Below the pieces are notes generated by a model that saw only the letters and a program-made list of their open reading frames with translations, was not told where the DNA came from and ran no database searches. Both the position numbers and the translations under genes were made by a program. A stretch of DNA of 64,000 nt, taken from the NCBI GenBank assembly GCA_045578865.1, contig JAZNLB010000025.1, positions 53,294-117,293 of the forward strand, read 5' to 3'. Below are positions 50,216-59,513 of the stretch, in pieces. How positions within the stretch are numbered: position 1 is the stretch's first letter; the number at the start of each line of letters is the position of its first letter. The stretch is from RGIG2041 sp045578865. GTDB taxonomy: Bacteria; Bacillota; Clostridia; UBA1381; UMGS1253.

Positions 50216-51250
50216 TTACAGAAGTGTTTTTACAATATTATCTGAAAGGTTTTCCATCGCATTAAAATCCATATACGGAATGTAGTAATGCTCTAATTCG
50301 TCGTGCTTCTTTTTTGCTTTTTGCAGATGGGAGATTGCGCGTGAGAGTAAAATATTATACAGGTCTGTATCTGCGCGCTGCATTTCAACGGCGACGGTGT
50401 TTGCGGAATATATTTCTGTTTTACTTTCGTTGCATACGGACTTGTCTCCGGTTAGCAAAATATTTTGATCCGGTAGATAAATATGCAAAATTTCCGTTTC
50501 CGGATACATTGGGTCATAAAAAATGTTTTGTTTAAGGTTACAATGTGTCATATACACAGATAATGGTGTAAGAATTTCTGATACATTCTGCGTATCTATG
50601 CAAATGATTTTGTTTGCAATTTCTGCATAAGAATTTATATAACTGATGTGTCCTTGCGGCGTGAAAGCATCGGCAAACGCTTTTTGTGTTGACGCAAAGC
50701 CATAGTCTAAATTGTTTAAATTTAAAGCCAAAATCAGTGTTTGGATACATTCTTGAATTGCCTTATCATCATTTTGTGCTCTTTGGCATTTTTTGATATG
50801 GTTTAATACGCTTTGTGCAGCGCGCAGATAGTCATATGCGGCGGAAAAGTCGGATGAAATCTTGCGGTTTATATCTTCGATTTCTTGTTTGTGCTTGGTA
50901 ATGCTGCGTGCATCCCAATACATTCCCAAACTCAGAATTTCGTCTCTGCAACCGGGCAACACAGGGTCGATTGTGTGCGGCGAAGTTCCGTCGAGCATTA
51001 TAAAACCGATTTCAGGTGCACAAATTGCATCTAATGAATCCGGATCAGAGCTGCAATGTAACAAGTTGCAAGAAAGACCGCGGCTGTTTAAAAGATGGAA
51101 AACCTTTTTCATCAATGTTGACTTTCCTGTACCGGGTCCACCTTTTAGAATTACGCAATTTTTAATTTGTTCTTTTGGCAAGATATGGGAAAAGTAAGAA
51201 TAAAAACCAAGCGGCGTATTGCTGCCGGGAAAGTAATGTAAACTGTGCAC
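50216..51250 (-). CDS. P-loop NTPase of the PRK06851-like family
   Basis: The 344-residue protein has an N-terminal P-loop domain with Walker A LKGGPGTGKSTLMKKV near residues 33-48, then HCSSDPDSLDAI and IMLDGTSPHTIDPVLPG. The middle is helical. The second half has an AFTPQGHISYINSY start similar to the second NTPase domain of the family, but its P-loop is degenerate (IICIDTQNVSEIL). The role is unknown; relatives occur in spore-formers. GTG at 51250 sits 6 bases after GGAGGG and is a better start than the adjoining ATG at 51256. The gene is convergent with mnmG. Confidence 0.78.
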   Translation of the reverse strand: MHSLHYFPGSNTPLGFYSYFSHILPKEQIKNCVILKGGPGTGKSTLMKKVFHLLNSRGLSCNLLHCSSDPDSLDAICAPEIGFIMLDGTSPHTIDPVLPGCRDEILSLGMYWDARSITKHKQEIEDINRKISSDFSAAYDYLRAAQSVLNHIKKCQRAQNDDKAIQECIQTLILALNLNNLDYGFASTQKAFADAFTPQGHISYINSYAEIANKIICIDTQNVSEILTPLSVYMTHCNLKQNIFYDPMYPETEILHIYLPDQNILLTGDKSVCNESKTEIYSANTVAVEMQRADTDLYNILLSRAISHLQKAKKKHDELEHYYIPYMDFNAMENLSDNIVKTLL

Positions 51251-51293
51251 AAGCATCCCTCCATGCTATCAGTTTACGCAAGTTTGAGTGAAG

Positions 51294-51671
51294 TTAGAAT
51301 AAGTTTAATAAAATATCATGTGCCAGATCTAATGTTTCATGTGAGCCTGTAACTTCAACGGCAAAACTACCGCAATCGGTATTGCTGTCTTCGTGAAATG
51401 TAAATAAGTCTCCGCGTATCAGCAAAGTCGCGATTGGTGCTTGGGCGTACTGTGTGCCGGATTCGGATTGTGAACTCAAATAATCGGCTGATGCTGCAAA
51501 AGGTGCAGCTGACCCGATACATATATGTTCTTTTGGAGTATTTTCTATACAACCTTTTGTCGCATCTGACACAATTTTTACTGTATTTGTATCAATCCCC
51601 GCACTTTTTAAGGCGGCAACAGCGGCCTCACATTGGGCTTCTGATTCAAAATAGCATATGATTTTTCGCAT
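51294..51671 (-). CDS. Small protein of unknown function
   Basis: This 125-residue protein is probably soluble, without a signal peptide. Its start (RKIICYFESEAQCEAAVAALKSAGID) resembles the opening alpha/beta unit of the general-stress-protein-like YflT/GSP17M fold, but the middle (HICIGSAAPFAASADYLSSQSESG) and the end (SFAVEVTGSHETLDLAHDILLNLF) do not fit a family I know. It lies between spoIIR and the NTPase gene, on the same strand and with small gaps, so the three may be co-transcribed. GAGGTTTATCC precedes the ATG. A sporulation link is only by position. Confidence 0.6.
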   Translation of the reverse strand: MRKIICYFESEAQCEAAVAALKSAGIDTNTVKIVSDATKGCIENTPKEHICIGSAAPFAASADYLSSQSESGTQYAQAPIATLLIRGDLFTFHEDSNTDCGSFAVEVTGSHETLDLAHDILLNLF

Positions 51672-51706
51672 TGGATAAACCTCACTTTCAAATTTAGTTT
51701 GTCCGA

Positions 51707-52249
51707 TTAATGCAATTTTAAAATCTCCAAAAATTTGAATTTCAGTTGTATGTCTATTTCTTCGGAATTGGTTTTGGTTTGCGTAGAATTCAGTTCATTA
51801 AAACATAATGGCGGATACATAACACACCACCAATTTTTACCCTTTGCTTCGCCGAGCAGGATACGCAAACCATGGTACTTTCCGGCAGGTAAAGTTACAT
51901 CGCCGTATTGGCGTACCGGAAAGTCGTATTCTCCGTATTTTGCAGCGACTTCGTAGGTAAAACCGTTTTCTTCTAGCACAGATTTTGCAACGGTTTTTGC
52001 AAGAGAAAGATTGCTTTGAATATAATTTTCTGCATCATTTTTTCTTTGGCTTTTTGACAAGTTTGCAAATTCGGCAAGCAAACGGTCACGCACCATCAAT
52101 TTGATTTGCTGATCTTGTGTAGAATCACTGTTGGCTACAACATGCAGACGAATGACATTTTTTGCAATGATATTCTGCTGTGCCGTGTATGTATAAATAC
52201 ACAATAAACAGACCATAGATAAAAATAAGAATGAAACAGTTTTTTTCAA
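51707..52249 (-). CDS. spoIIR: Stage II sporulation protein R
   Basis: SpoIIR is secreted from the forespore and triggers SpoIIGA to process pro-sigma-E in the mother cell. The 180-residue protein has an N-terminal hydrophobic signal/anchor segment (VSFLFLSMVCLLCIYTYTA) followed by the family core IIAKNVIRLHVVANSDSTQDQQIKLMVRDRLLAEF and GKYHGLRILLGEAKGKNWWCVMYPPLCF. It is complete. The start is TTG at 52249 with AAAGGAG 8 bases before it; an upstream GTG lies too close. A sigma-F-like promoter precedes it, as expected for the earliest forespore sigma. Confidence 0.94.
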   Translation of the reverse strand: MKKTVSFLFLSMVCLLCIYTYTAQQNIIAKNVIRLHVVANSDSTQDQQIKLMVRDRLLAEFANLSKSQRKNDAENYIQSNLSLAKTVAKSVLEENGFTYEVAAKYGEYDFPVRQYGDVTLPAGKYHGLRILLGEAKGKNWWCVMYPPLCFNELNSTQTKTNSEEIDIQLKFKFLEILKLH

Positions 52250-52271
52250 TGTAACCACTCCTTTGTTATGC

Positions 52272-52300
52272 AGTATTGCCGGATTTTGCATAAAAAATAC
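52272..52300 (-). promoter_or_regulatory. Sigma-F-like promoter of spoIIR
   Basis: On the minus strand GTATT (52296-52300) and GGCAATACT (52272-52280) are 15 bases apart. This fits sigma-F (GYWTA, N15-16, GGnnAnAnT) with one -35 mismatch. The -35 is inside one arm of the preceding terminator palindrome. Confidence 0.6.
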
Positions 52301-52331
52301 CGTACACACAAATTTGTGTGTACGGTATTTT
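52294..52331. terminator. Perfect 38-base palindrome, terminator of the glg operon
   Basis: AAAATACCGTACACACAAA (52294-52312) is followed by its exact reverse complement. It ends the minus-strand operon 16 bases beyond the BaiN-like gene. Confidence 0.85.
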
Positions 52332-52346
52332 ATTGGTTTGATACTG

Positions 52347-53573
52347 TTATTGTTTATCTGCTATATCTTTTGCAACAGCGTATGCGCTTGAGAAGGCCCA
52401 AGTCAGATTATAACCGCCGCAATCGCCAAGCACATTTAAAACCTCTCCGCAAGCATAAAGTCCATTTTGGAGTTTCGATTGGAGATGCGGTGTGAATTCA
52501 GATAAAATTGCACCACCACCGCAGGCTTGGGCTTGCGATAGGTCGCGCGTGTCGGTAACGGATATGGCAAACTGTTTTGTGCTTTTTGCCAAAAGTTCGA
52601 TTTCGTCACTCGTTAATTCAGCAATCGGGCGCTCCAGGTTGTCGATGCCTGCGCTGCGTAATACGGCTTGTCCGATTTGTTTGTTTAAAAAACCACTTAA
52701 AAATTCACCGACACTTCGCTTGGGGATAGTTGCGCGTCGGGTAGTATACAGGGCGGAAAGCTGTTGAATGTCCGTATCCGGAGCAAGGTCTAGATTTACA
52801 AAGAAATAATCGTTTGCTTTGTCAGCCTTGCTTTTTGCAACATGGCGGGATAACTGCATGATGCAGATGCCGGACAGGCCATATTCAGTAAATAGCACTT
52901 CGCCGTCTTCGCATGCAACAACCTTGCCGTTTTTTGTCAATGTTGCTCGGCACTGCGCGCGCATACCTTTGGCGATGCGCGTGTAGTATGTATCGCAAAT
53001 CAGGCCGGTCAGTGCGGGGTAGGTAGGATATACGGTGTGTCCGAAGCTGCGAAGCAATTTCATGCCGGCAGCTGAACCGCCGCTCGCCGCCGAACCGGTG
53101 GCTATAACAACGCAATCTGCATGACATGATTCGTGTGTATTTACTGTAAAACAACTGTTTCGGAATTGAATGTTTTTAACTTCCGCCTGTGTTAAAACAC
53201 GCACGCCGCACTCTTCGGCAGAAAAACGCAGGGCATCTACAACGGTGGTGGCCTGTGCGCTGCGCGGATAGACAAGACCGTCTTTCTCTATTGAGTGGAT
53301 GCCTAAGTCTTCAAATGTCTTTATGATGTCTTTCGGCGGATGTGCCGCAATGACTTTGAAAACAAAATCGGGCGCATCGGATGTGTAGTTTTCCTCTGTC
53401 TGCTTCAAGTTTGTGAAATTGCATTTTCCGTTGCCTGTTGCTAGCAATTTTTTGCCAACACGCGCATTCTTCTCAATTAAATCGACTACGAGCGAAGGGT
53501 TGAGGCGTTTTAATGTTATAGCGCAGTAAAGTCCACTTGCGCCGCCTCCGATGATACAAATATGCTTGCTCAT
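52347..53573 (-). CDS. HI0933/BaiN-like FAD-dependent oxidoreductase
   Basis: This 408-residue flavoprotein has N-terminal FAD motif HICIIGGGASGLYCAITLKRLNP, then ARVGKKLLATGNGKCNFTN, which is characteristic of the HI0933/YhiN/BaiN group, and the C-terminal ACGGGAILSEF and NGLYACGEVLNVLGDCGGYNLTWAFSSAYAVAKDI. BaiN is assigned to bile acid dehydroxylation in some gut clostridia, but most homologues have unknown substrates, and the name should not be transferred. ATG at 53573 follows GGAGGTATAAA. The gene is the last of the glycogen operon, only 1 base after the amylase stop. Confidence 0.85.
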   Translation of the reverse strand: MSKHICIIGGGASGLYCAITLKRLNPSLVVDLIEKNARVGKKLLATGNGKCNFTNLKQTEENYTSDAPDFVFKVIAAHPPKDIIKTFEDLGIHSIEKDGLVYPRSAQATTVVDALRFSAEECGVRVLTQAEVKNIQFRNSCFTVNTHESCHADCVVIATGSAASGGSAAGMKLLRSFGHTVYPTYPALTGLICDTYYTRIAKGMRAQCRATLTKNGKVVACEDGEVLFTEYGLSGICIMQLSRHVAKSKADKANDYFFVNLDLAPDTDIQQLSALYTTRRATIPKRSVGEFLSGFLNKQIGQAVLRSAGIDNLERPIAELTSDEIELLAKSTKQFAISVTDTRDLSQAQACGGGAILSEFTPHLQSKLQNGLYACGEVLNVLGDCGGYNLTWAFSSAYAVAKDIADKQ

Positions 53574-53574
53574 T

Positions 53575-55473
53575 TTATACCTCCAGAATTTTATATGAAC
53601 ATGGCGGTATGTGAATATGAAATCTGCCAATGTCACTTGTATGAGATTCATCGCAGTTTATACCATGTAAATTTGTAATGCCATATTTGCCCAATTCAAG
53701 TGAAGCATACCAATCGTGTGCAAGCGCGGCATTACACACAATCAAGAAGCGTTTGTTGCCGCTGATACGCAAAAATGCACATGCGGTGCCTTCGCCATAT
53801 ACGGTTTGTATGTCGCCGTATTTGAGCGCAGGATTGTCGTTTCGTAGCGAAATAAGATTTTTAAAATAGTCATGAAGATTTGCGTTTGTGTTTTCCCAGG
53901 GGAAACATTTTCTGCAAAACGGGTCGCCAAACCCCTGCATGCCGGTCTCATCGCCATAAAATATACAAGGCGTCCCGGGCAGCAACATTTGTAGCGCATA
54001 TATGAGTTTAAAACGCTGCATGGCATTTTGCAAAACATCTGGGCTTAGAGTGTGTATTGCTTGTGCGTCTTTGCTCATGTTAAAGTCCGGTTCGGAGAGA
54101 ACGGTTAAAATGCGAGGTGTGTCGTGACTGGACAGAAAGTTCATCATCGCCATAAAAGATTCTTTCGGATAGTTTTCCTTTAAAGAATTTATGCGTGCAT
54201 TAAATTCGTCTCCGGTTTGCTTTTCGCAAACAAAGGCAATCAGCGCATCGCGCAAAGGGTAGTTCATTGCGCTATCTAATTCGTCACCGTTTAAATACTT
54301 GCGTCTTTCTCCGTAACTGATCTTATTAGACGCATCCTCCCAAACTTCGCCGATAATAACCGCATCGGATTTTTCTTTTTTGACTTCCGTACGGAGCATT
54401 TGCACGAATGCATCCGGAAGTTCATCTACAACATCTAATCGCCAGCCGCTTGCGCCAAGGCGTAGCCATTTTTTGATGATGGCATTTTTATCAGTTAAAA
54501 TGTAGCGAACATAGGAAGGGGAGAGTTCGTTAACATGTGGCAGAGTTTTGATACCCCACCAGCAAGTGTATTCATGCGGAAAGCTAGAAAAATCGTACCA
54601 GTCGGCATAGGGCGAATCCTTGCTTTGAAATGCGCCTGTAGTCGGATAGTGTGCATCTTTGTTAAAATATTTACTGTCGGAGCCGGTATGGTTAAATACA
54701 CCATCGAGCACGATGCGAATACCTTTTTCTTCGGCTTTTTTACAAAGGTGTACAAAATCTTCTTTAGTGCCGAATGTTTTGTCGATGGTTTCATAGTCAC
54801 CCGTATCATATTTATGATTGGAGTAGGCTTCAAAAATCGGATTCAGATACAGTACGCTGACGCCTAAATCCGCCAGATAGTCAAGCTTTTGTGTGATCCC
54901 CATCAAATTGCCGCCGAACATATCGTTGGCAAGGTATTTTCCGCCAAACTGTTCCGGTTTGTAATAGGGCACATCGTTCCAATTGCGCGGCAGGATATCA
55001 GTGCGTAAGTGTCGCAAATCCGTGCCTTCCGGGCAATAGAAACGGTCGCAGAAAATTTGGTACATCACGCTTCCTTTAAACCAGTCGGGTGTTTTATATT
55101 CGTGGTCATATACAGTGATTTGAAACGGAATGGGGTTTTCTGTGTAAACTGTGCCGATGCCGCCGTAACTTTTTTCGTTATTGCCGTAATAATAGGTTTT
55201 GTCAGGACACTTTATCTCAAAGGTATAATAAAGCAGGCCGGGCGTTTTCGGCAAAGTCAATTTGGCTTCAAAATAGTTGACATCCAACATTTGCGAATGA
55301 AAATACATACCGATATATTTACAATCGTCATCATCAAATGTATATTGGATACGAACACATTTCGGCCAAAAATCTGCGCCTACGCCCAGTCGGAGTGTTA
55401 CAGTGGTCTCGCATGGCTGTGCGCCAAACGGTGTCCTGAAAAATAAATTTTGAGAATTGTGTTGTGCTTTCAA
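53575..55473 (-). CDS. GH13 alpha-amylase/neopullulanase-type glycoside hydrolase
   Basis: This intracellular alpha-glucanase is about 632 residues. An N-terminal beta domain is followed by the TIM barrel with the four GH13 regions: DGVFNHTG, GWRLDVVDELP (nucleophile Asp), IIGEVWED (acid/base Glu) and FLSSHDTPR (third acid). A C-terminal beta domain closes it. There is no signal peptide, so it probably degrades glycogen-derived oligosaccharides released by GlgP. The start is uncertain: TTG at 55473 has AGGTGAG ahead, and a GTG at 55482 is in frame. It is in the glg operon after glgP. Confidence 0.92.
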   Translation of the reverse strand: MKAQHNSQNLFFRTPFGAQPCETTVTLRLGVGADFWPKCVRIQYTFDDDDCKYIGMYFHSQMLDVNYFEAKLTLPKTPGLLYYTFEIKCPDKTYYYGNNEKSYGGIGTVYTENPIPFQITVYDHEYKTPDWFKGSVMYQIFCDRFYCPEGTDLRHLRTDILPRNWNDVPYYKPEQFGGKYLANDMFGGNLMGITQKLDYLADLGVSVLYLNPIFEAYSNHKYDTGDYETIDKTFGTKEDFVHLCKKAEEKGIRIVLDGVFNHTGSDSKYFNKDAHYPTTGAFQSKDSPYADWYDFSSFPHEYTCWWGIKTLPHVNELSPSYVRYILTDKNAIIKKWLRLGASGWRLDVVDELPDAFVQMLRTEVKKEKSDAVIIGEVWEDASNKISYGERRKYLNGDELDSAMNYPLRDALIAFVCEKQTGDEFNARINSLKENYPKESFMAMMNFLSSHDTPRILTVLSEPDFNMSKDAQAIHTLSPDVLQNAMQRFKLIYALQMLLPGTPCIFYGDETGMQGFGDPFCRKCFPWENTNANLHDYFKNLISLRNDNPALKYGDIQTVYGEGTACAFLRISGNKRFLIVCNAALAHDWYASLELGKYGITNLHGINCDESHTSDIGRFHIHIPPCSYKILEV

Positions 55474-55491
55474 TGTTCTCACCTGTAAAGA

Positions 55492-55515
55492 AGGGCTGCA
55501 TTACGGTGCAGCCCT
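55492..55515 (-). terminator. Hairpin after glgP, possible attenuating terminator
   Basis: AGGGCTGCA (55492-55500) pairs with TGCAGCCCT (55507-55515) around a 6-base loop, followed by a short U-rich stretch. It may reduce read-through into the amylase gene. Confidence 0.6.
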
Positions 55516-55526
55516 ATATAAATTAT

Positions 55527-57968
55527 TTAGTCGATGCGCGGCAAATGCCAGATATACTCATTGTACTCTGCAATAGTTCTGTCCGAAGAGAAGAAGCCTG
55601 CCGTAGCGGTATTGATAACCGCCTTTTTGTTCCAGAGTGCTTTTTCTTTAAATTCTCTTGCTATGCGGGACTGTATATCTTTGTATGCATCAAAGTCACG
55701 CAGTACCATGTACGGGTCAGGCATACCATAATCGCCAAAGAGTAAGGAATGGTAGATTTCCTTAAACAACTGCGGATGATTTGGTTCTAATGTACCATCA
55801 ATGAGTTGATCTAATACGCGTTTGAGCGGCATATTGTTTTCATAGATGCGTTGTACCTCTGTGTTATCATGGCGATAACGCACCGCCACTTCGTCAGCTC
55901 GCAGTCCAAAGATATACATATTTTCCATGCCGGCTTGCTCGCTCATTTCCACATTGGCGCCGTCAAAGGTACCAACGGTAAGTGCGCCGTTTAACATAAA
56001 TTTCATATTACCTGTACCGGACGCCTCTTTGCCGGCTGTAGAAATCTGTTCGGAGATATCTGCTGCGGTGGTCAGAAGTTCGGCAATGGTAACATTGTAG
56101 TTTTCTATAAATACAACTTTAAGCTTGCCTTCAATGGAAGCATCGTTATTGATTAATTTCGCAACACTGTTGATTAATTTAATAATCAGTTTGGCTCTTG
56201 CGTAACCCGGTGCGGCTTTTGCAGCAAAAATAAAGGTTCTGGGTGTGAAATCCATACTCGGATTGTCTTTTAAACAGTTATACAGATACATAACATGCAG
56301 AATGTTTAAAAGCTGGCGTTTGTACTCATGCAAACGCTTTGCCTGGACATCAAAGATAGAATTGATGTCGATGTCTATTCCGTTTTCTTGTTTGATATAT
56401 GCAGCAAGTCGTTTTTTGTTTTCCAGCTTAATTGCTGCAAATTTTTCGCAGAAAGCAGCATCGTCGGCATACGGAATCAAATCACGGAGCTTGTCGTGCT
56501 TTTTGAGCCAGGTTTTGCCGATGGTCTGTGTAATTAATTTCGTGAGCGCCGGATTGGAGTACATAATCCATCTGCGGAAGGTAATGCCGTTCGTGATTGC
56601 GTAAAAACGATTTGTGTCCAGACGGTAGTAATCTGCAAAAATATCATCTTTTAAAATTTGTGTATGCAGTTTGGAAACACCGTTTACCGCATGACAGGTC
56701 GCCAAGCACAAATTTGCCATGCTGACCTGATTGTTTGCAATAATCGACATGTAATCAATTTTGCCGTAATCACCCGGATAAACCTGATTTAAACCTTCTA
56801 ATAAGCGGTGATTGATTTCCGTTACAATCATATAGATACGCGGCAGAAGCGTCTCAAAAATGGAAATTGGCCATTTTTCCAAAGCTTCACTCATGACCGT
56901 GTGGTTGGTGTAGGCAAAAGTCTTGGTTGTAATGTCCCATGCTTCATCCCAGCCGAGGCCTTCATTGTCCATAAGAACGCGCATCAATTCCGGGATGCCG
57001 AGGGCAGGGTGGGTATCGTTTACATGAATTGCAATTTTTTCCGGGAAGATTGACCAGTTGGTACCGTGGAAATGCTTAAAGTCGCGTACAATCCACTGAA
57101 TGGTGGCAGATACCAAGAAATATTGCTGACGCAGACGAAGCATCTTGCCTTCGTTATGGTTATCTTCCGGATAAAGCACCTTGGAGATAACTTCAGCCAT
57201 ATCCTTTTCTTCAATAGCGCGGATATATTGACCTTCGTTGAAGAACTTCATGTTCAAATCCGTCGGTGCCTTTGCACTCCAAAGACGGAGTTTATTGATG
57301 ATTTTAGAATCATAACCGCAAACCGGCACATCGTATGGTACAGCGAGTACGGTGTGCGAGTTTTCATAGCGGAAAGAAAAACGACCGTCGTTCCAATCAG
57401 TATATACTTTTCCGCCAAACAGGATTTCTACTGTTTCTTCCGGCCGCTCAACTTCCCAAACATAGCCGTTATCCAACCAGGAGTCCGGTTGCTCGAACTG
57501 ATAACCATCAATGATTTTTTGGCGGAACAAACCGTATTCATAACGGATTGTAGAGCCGTATGCCGGCAAATCGAGCGTCGTTAAAGAGTCGAGAAAACAT
57601 GCAGCCAGTCTGCCGAGACCACCATTGCCGAGACCGGCATCTGCTTCCTTGTTTTCGATTGTGTTTATGTCAAGACCGATATGATTTAATACCTTTGTCA
57701 TATCGTCTGTTAATGCGAGGTTGAGCATGTTTGCGCCAAAGAGTCTGCCCATCAAAAATTCAGAGGAGAGGTAGTAGAGTTTCTTTGCCTTCATTTCCTT
57801 TACCTTTGCATGGGAGTACTGCCATTTTTTCATGATTTGGTCGCGCATGGTGAGTGCAGCCGCTTTGTAAATCATATTTTCGGTGGCATCTTCGACGGAT
57901 TTACCGAAATTGAGCATAACCTTTTCGGTGATTTCTTCTAAAAGTGCTTGTTGTTTTTTGTTGAGCAT
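55527..57968 (-). CDS. glgP: Glycogen/starch phosphorylase
   Basis: GlgP releases glucose-1-phosphate from alpha-1,4-glucan chain ends. The 813-residue protein is full length. The N-terminus has LYYLSSEFLMGRLFGANML, then ADAGLGNGGLGRLAACFLDS; the PLP-lysine motif is EASGTGNMKFMLNGALTVGTFDGANVEM near the C-terminus. Mammalian-type phosphorylation and AMP sites are not evident. It lies downstream of glgA. It opposes GlgA, and the glucose-1-phosphate could return to glycolysis or to GlgC. Confidence 0.97.
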   Translation of the reverse strand: MLNKKQQALLEEITEKVMLNFGKSVEDATENMIYKAAALTMRDQIMKKWQYSHAKVKEMKAKKLYYLSSEFLMGRLFGANMLNLALTDDMTKVLNHIGLDINTIENKEADAGLGNGGLGRLAACFLDSLTTLDLPAYGSTIRYEYGLFRQKIIDGYQFEQPDSWLDNGYVWEVERPEETVEILFGGKVYTDWNDGRFSFRYENSHTVLAVPYDVPVCGYDSKIINKLRLWSAKAPTDLNMKFFNEGQYIRAIEEKDMAEVISKVLYPEDNHNEGKMLRLRQQYFLVSATIQWIVRDFKHFHGTNWSIFPEKIAIHVNDTHPALGIPELMRVLMDNEGLGWDEAWDITTKTFAYTNHTVMSEALEKWPISIFETLLPRIYMIVTEINHRLLEGLNQVYPGDYGKIDYMSIIANNQVSMANLCLATCHAVNGVSKLHTQILKDDIFADYYRLDTNRFYAITNGITFRRWIMYSNPALTKLITQTIGKTWLKKHDKLRDLIPYADDAAFCEKFAAIKLENKKRLAAYIKQENGIDIDINSIFDVQAKRLHEYKRQLLNILHVMYLYNCLKDNPSMDFTPRTFIFAAKAAPGYARAKLIIKLINSVAKLINNDASIEGKLKVVFIENYNVTIAELLTTAADISEQISTAGKEASGTGNMKFMLNGALTVGTFDGANVEMSEQAGMENMYIFGLRADEVAVRYRHDNTEVQRIYENNMPLKRVLDQLIDGTLEPNHPQLFKEIYHSLLFGDYGMPDPYMVLRDFDAYKDIQSRIAREFKEKALWNKKAVINTATAGFFSSDRTIAEYNEYIWHLPRID

Positions 57969-58009
57969 AATAAATTGTTTCCTTTCTGGTGTCGTTTCCG
58001 GTTTGTGTC

Positions 58010-59452
58010 TTATTTACCGGTGAGTGATTTATATAAATTCAGATATTTCTTTGCGGAAACCGCCCAAGAAAAGTCTGCCTTCATTGCTTGTCTTATAATG
58101 TGCTGCCATGCTTTTTTGCTTTTGAAAGTATCAGCGGCATAGTTGATGATCTTCAATAAGTCGTGGCTGTCATACGGTGCAAATGAAAAGCCCGTGCCTT
58201 CGCCGGTATATTCATTATAAGCTTTAACGGTATCTTTTAAGCCGCCTGTTTCGCGAACAATCGGTATGCAGCCGTATTTCATCGCAATAATCTGACTTAA
58301 TCCGCATGGCTCAAATCTGGACGGCATCAAAAATGCGTCTGCACCGGCATAAATCTTATGTGCAAGATTGTTGTCGAATGAAATTTTTGCGGCGAATTTA
58401 TCAGGGTAATTTTTTGCATACCAACTAAACATATTTTCAAAATGTGCATCTCCGGTACCGAGCAAGGCAACCTGCACATCCATTTTAGCAAGCTCTGCAA
58501 TAATTTGCGCTATCAAATCAAAACCTTTTTGTGAGGTTAGACGACTGACGATACCGATAAGCATGCAGTCCGGGTTCTGAGCAAGACCAAGGTCTTTTTG
58601 CAGGCATGCTTTGTTGTAAGCCTTGCCGCTGACGAAGTTTCTGCCGTTATACATTTTGTATATGCCTTCATCCGTTGCCGGATTGTACTGTTCGTAGGAA
58701 AGCCCGTTTACAATACCGGTCAGGTGTGCACTTTTTGCACGCAAAAGACCGTCCAAACCTTCGCCGTATTCCGGTGTCTGAATTTCTTGCGCGTAAGTTT
58801 CACTGACTGTGGTAATTGCATCTGCATACACCAAACCGCCCTTGAGCATATTTACATCGCCTTTGTATTCCAATTTGTCGCTTGTTAGATAACTTATATC
58901 TAATCCGAGCACATCTTCGAGTGCACGCTTGTCCCAAACGCCCTGGAAAAGCAGGTTATGAACGGTAATTACCGTTTTAATACCGCGATAGAATTCGTTG
59001 TCTTGGAACTGGGCATTTAAAAGCACGGGAATGGCTGCACTCTGCCAATCATTTACATGAATTATATCGGGTCTGAAATCAATATCCGGCAGTATGGAAA
59101 GTGCCGCCTTGGAGAAAAAGGCAAATTTTTCAAAATCTTCATGAATATAGCTGTAGAGGTGCTGGGCGATAAAGTAAAACTCGTTATCGATAAAATACAT
59201 TTTTAAGCCCTTGTAGTCCATTTCGAAAATGCCGCAGTATTGTTTTCTCCAACCGAGCGGAATTTCAATTGCTTTGATAAAACGCATATCTTTACGATAG
59301 TTTTCGCCGATACAACCATATAACGGCATGCAAACACGAACATCAACACCTTCTGCTGCAAGTGCGAACGGAAGCGTGCCTGCAACATCAGCAAGACCAC
59401 CGGATTTTGCAAATGGAACAACCTCGGATGAAACAAAAAATACTTTCAGCAT
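58010..59452 (-). CDS. glgA: Glycogen synthase, ADP-glucose type
   Basis: This GT5 enzyme extends alpha-1,4-glucan using ADP-glucose. The 480-residue protein starts KVFFVSSEVVPFAKSGGLADV, the KxGGL nucleotide-sugar motif, and the C-terminal domain has IGIVSRLTSQKGFDLI and PSRFEPCGLSQIIAMKYGCIPIVRETGGL, the retaining GT-B glutamate region. ATG at 59452 has TCAGGAGG ahead; the open frame from 59494 lies in the intergenic region and has no family match. It is preceded by glgD and followed by glgP. Confidence 0.97.
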   Translation of the reverse strand: MLKVFFVSSEVVPFAKSGGLADVAGTLPFALAAEGVDVRVCMPLYGCIGENYRKDMRFIKAIEIPLGWRKQYCGIFEMDYKGLKMYFIDNEFYFIAQHLYSYIHEDFEKFAFFSKAALSILPDIDFRPDIIHVNDWQSAAIPVLLNAQFQDNEFYRGIKTVITVHNLLFQGVWDKRALEDVLGLDISYLTSDKLEYKGDVNMLKGGLVYADAITTVSETYAQEIQTPEYGEGLDGLLRAKSAHLTGIVNGLSYEQYNPATDEGIYKMYNGRNFVSGKAYNKACLQKDLGLAQNPDCMLIGIVSRLTSQKGFDLIAQIIAELAKMDVQVALLGTGDAHFENMFSWYAKNYPDKFAAKISFDNNLAHKIYAGADAFLMPSRFEPCGLSQIIAMKYGCIPIVRETGGLKDTVKAYNEYTGEGTGFSFAPYDSHDLLKIINYAADTFKSKKAWQHIIRQAMKADFSWAVSAKKYLNLYKSLTGK

Positions 59453-59513
59453 AAATGACCTCCTGATACATGTGAAAATGGGAATAGGGGACATTTGTCC
59501 CCATATTTCCTTT

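Noticed and set aside
57066..57584. 172-codon plus-strand ORF
   Set aside because: It is antisense to glgP and shows no domain or start signal.
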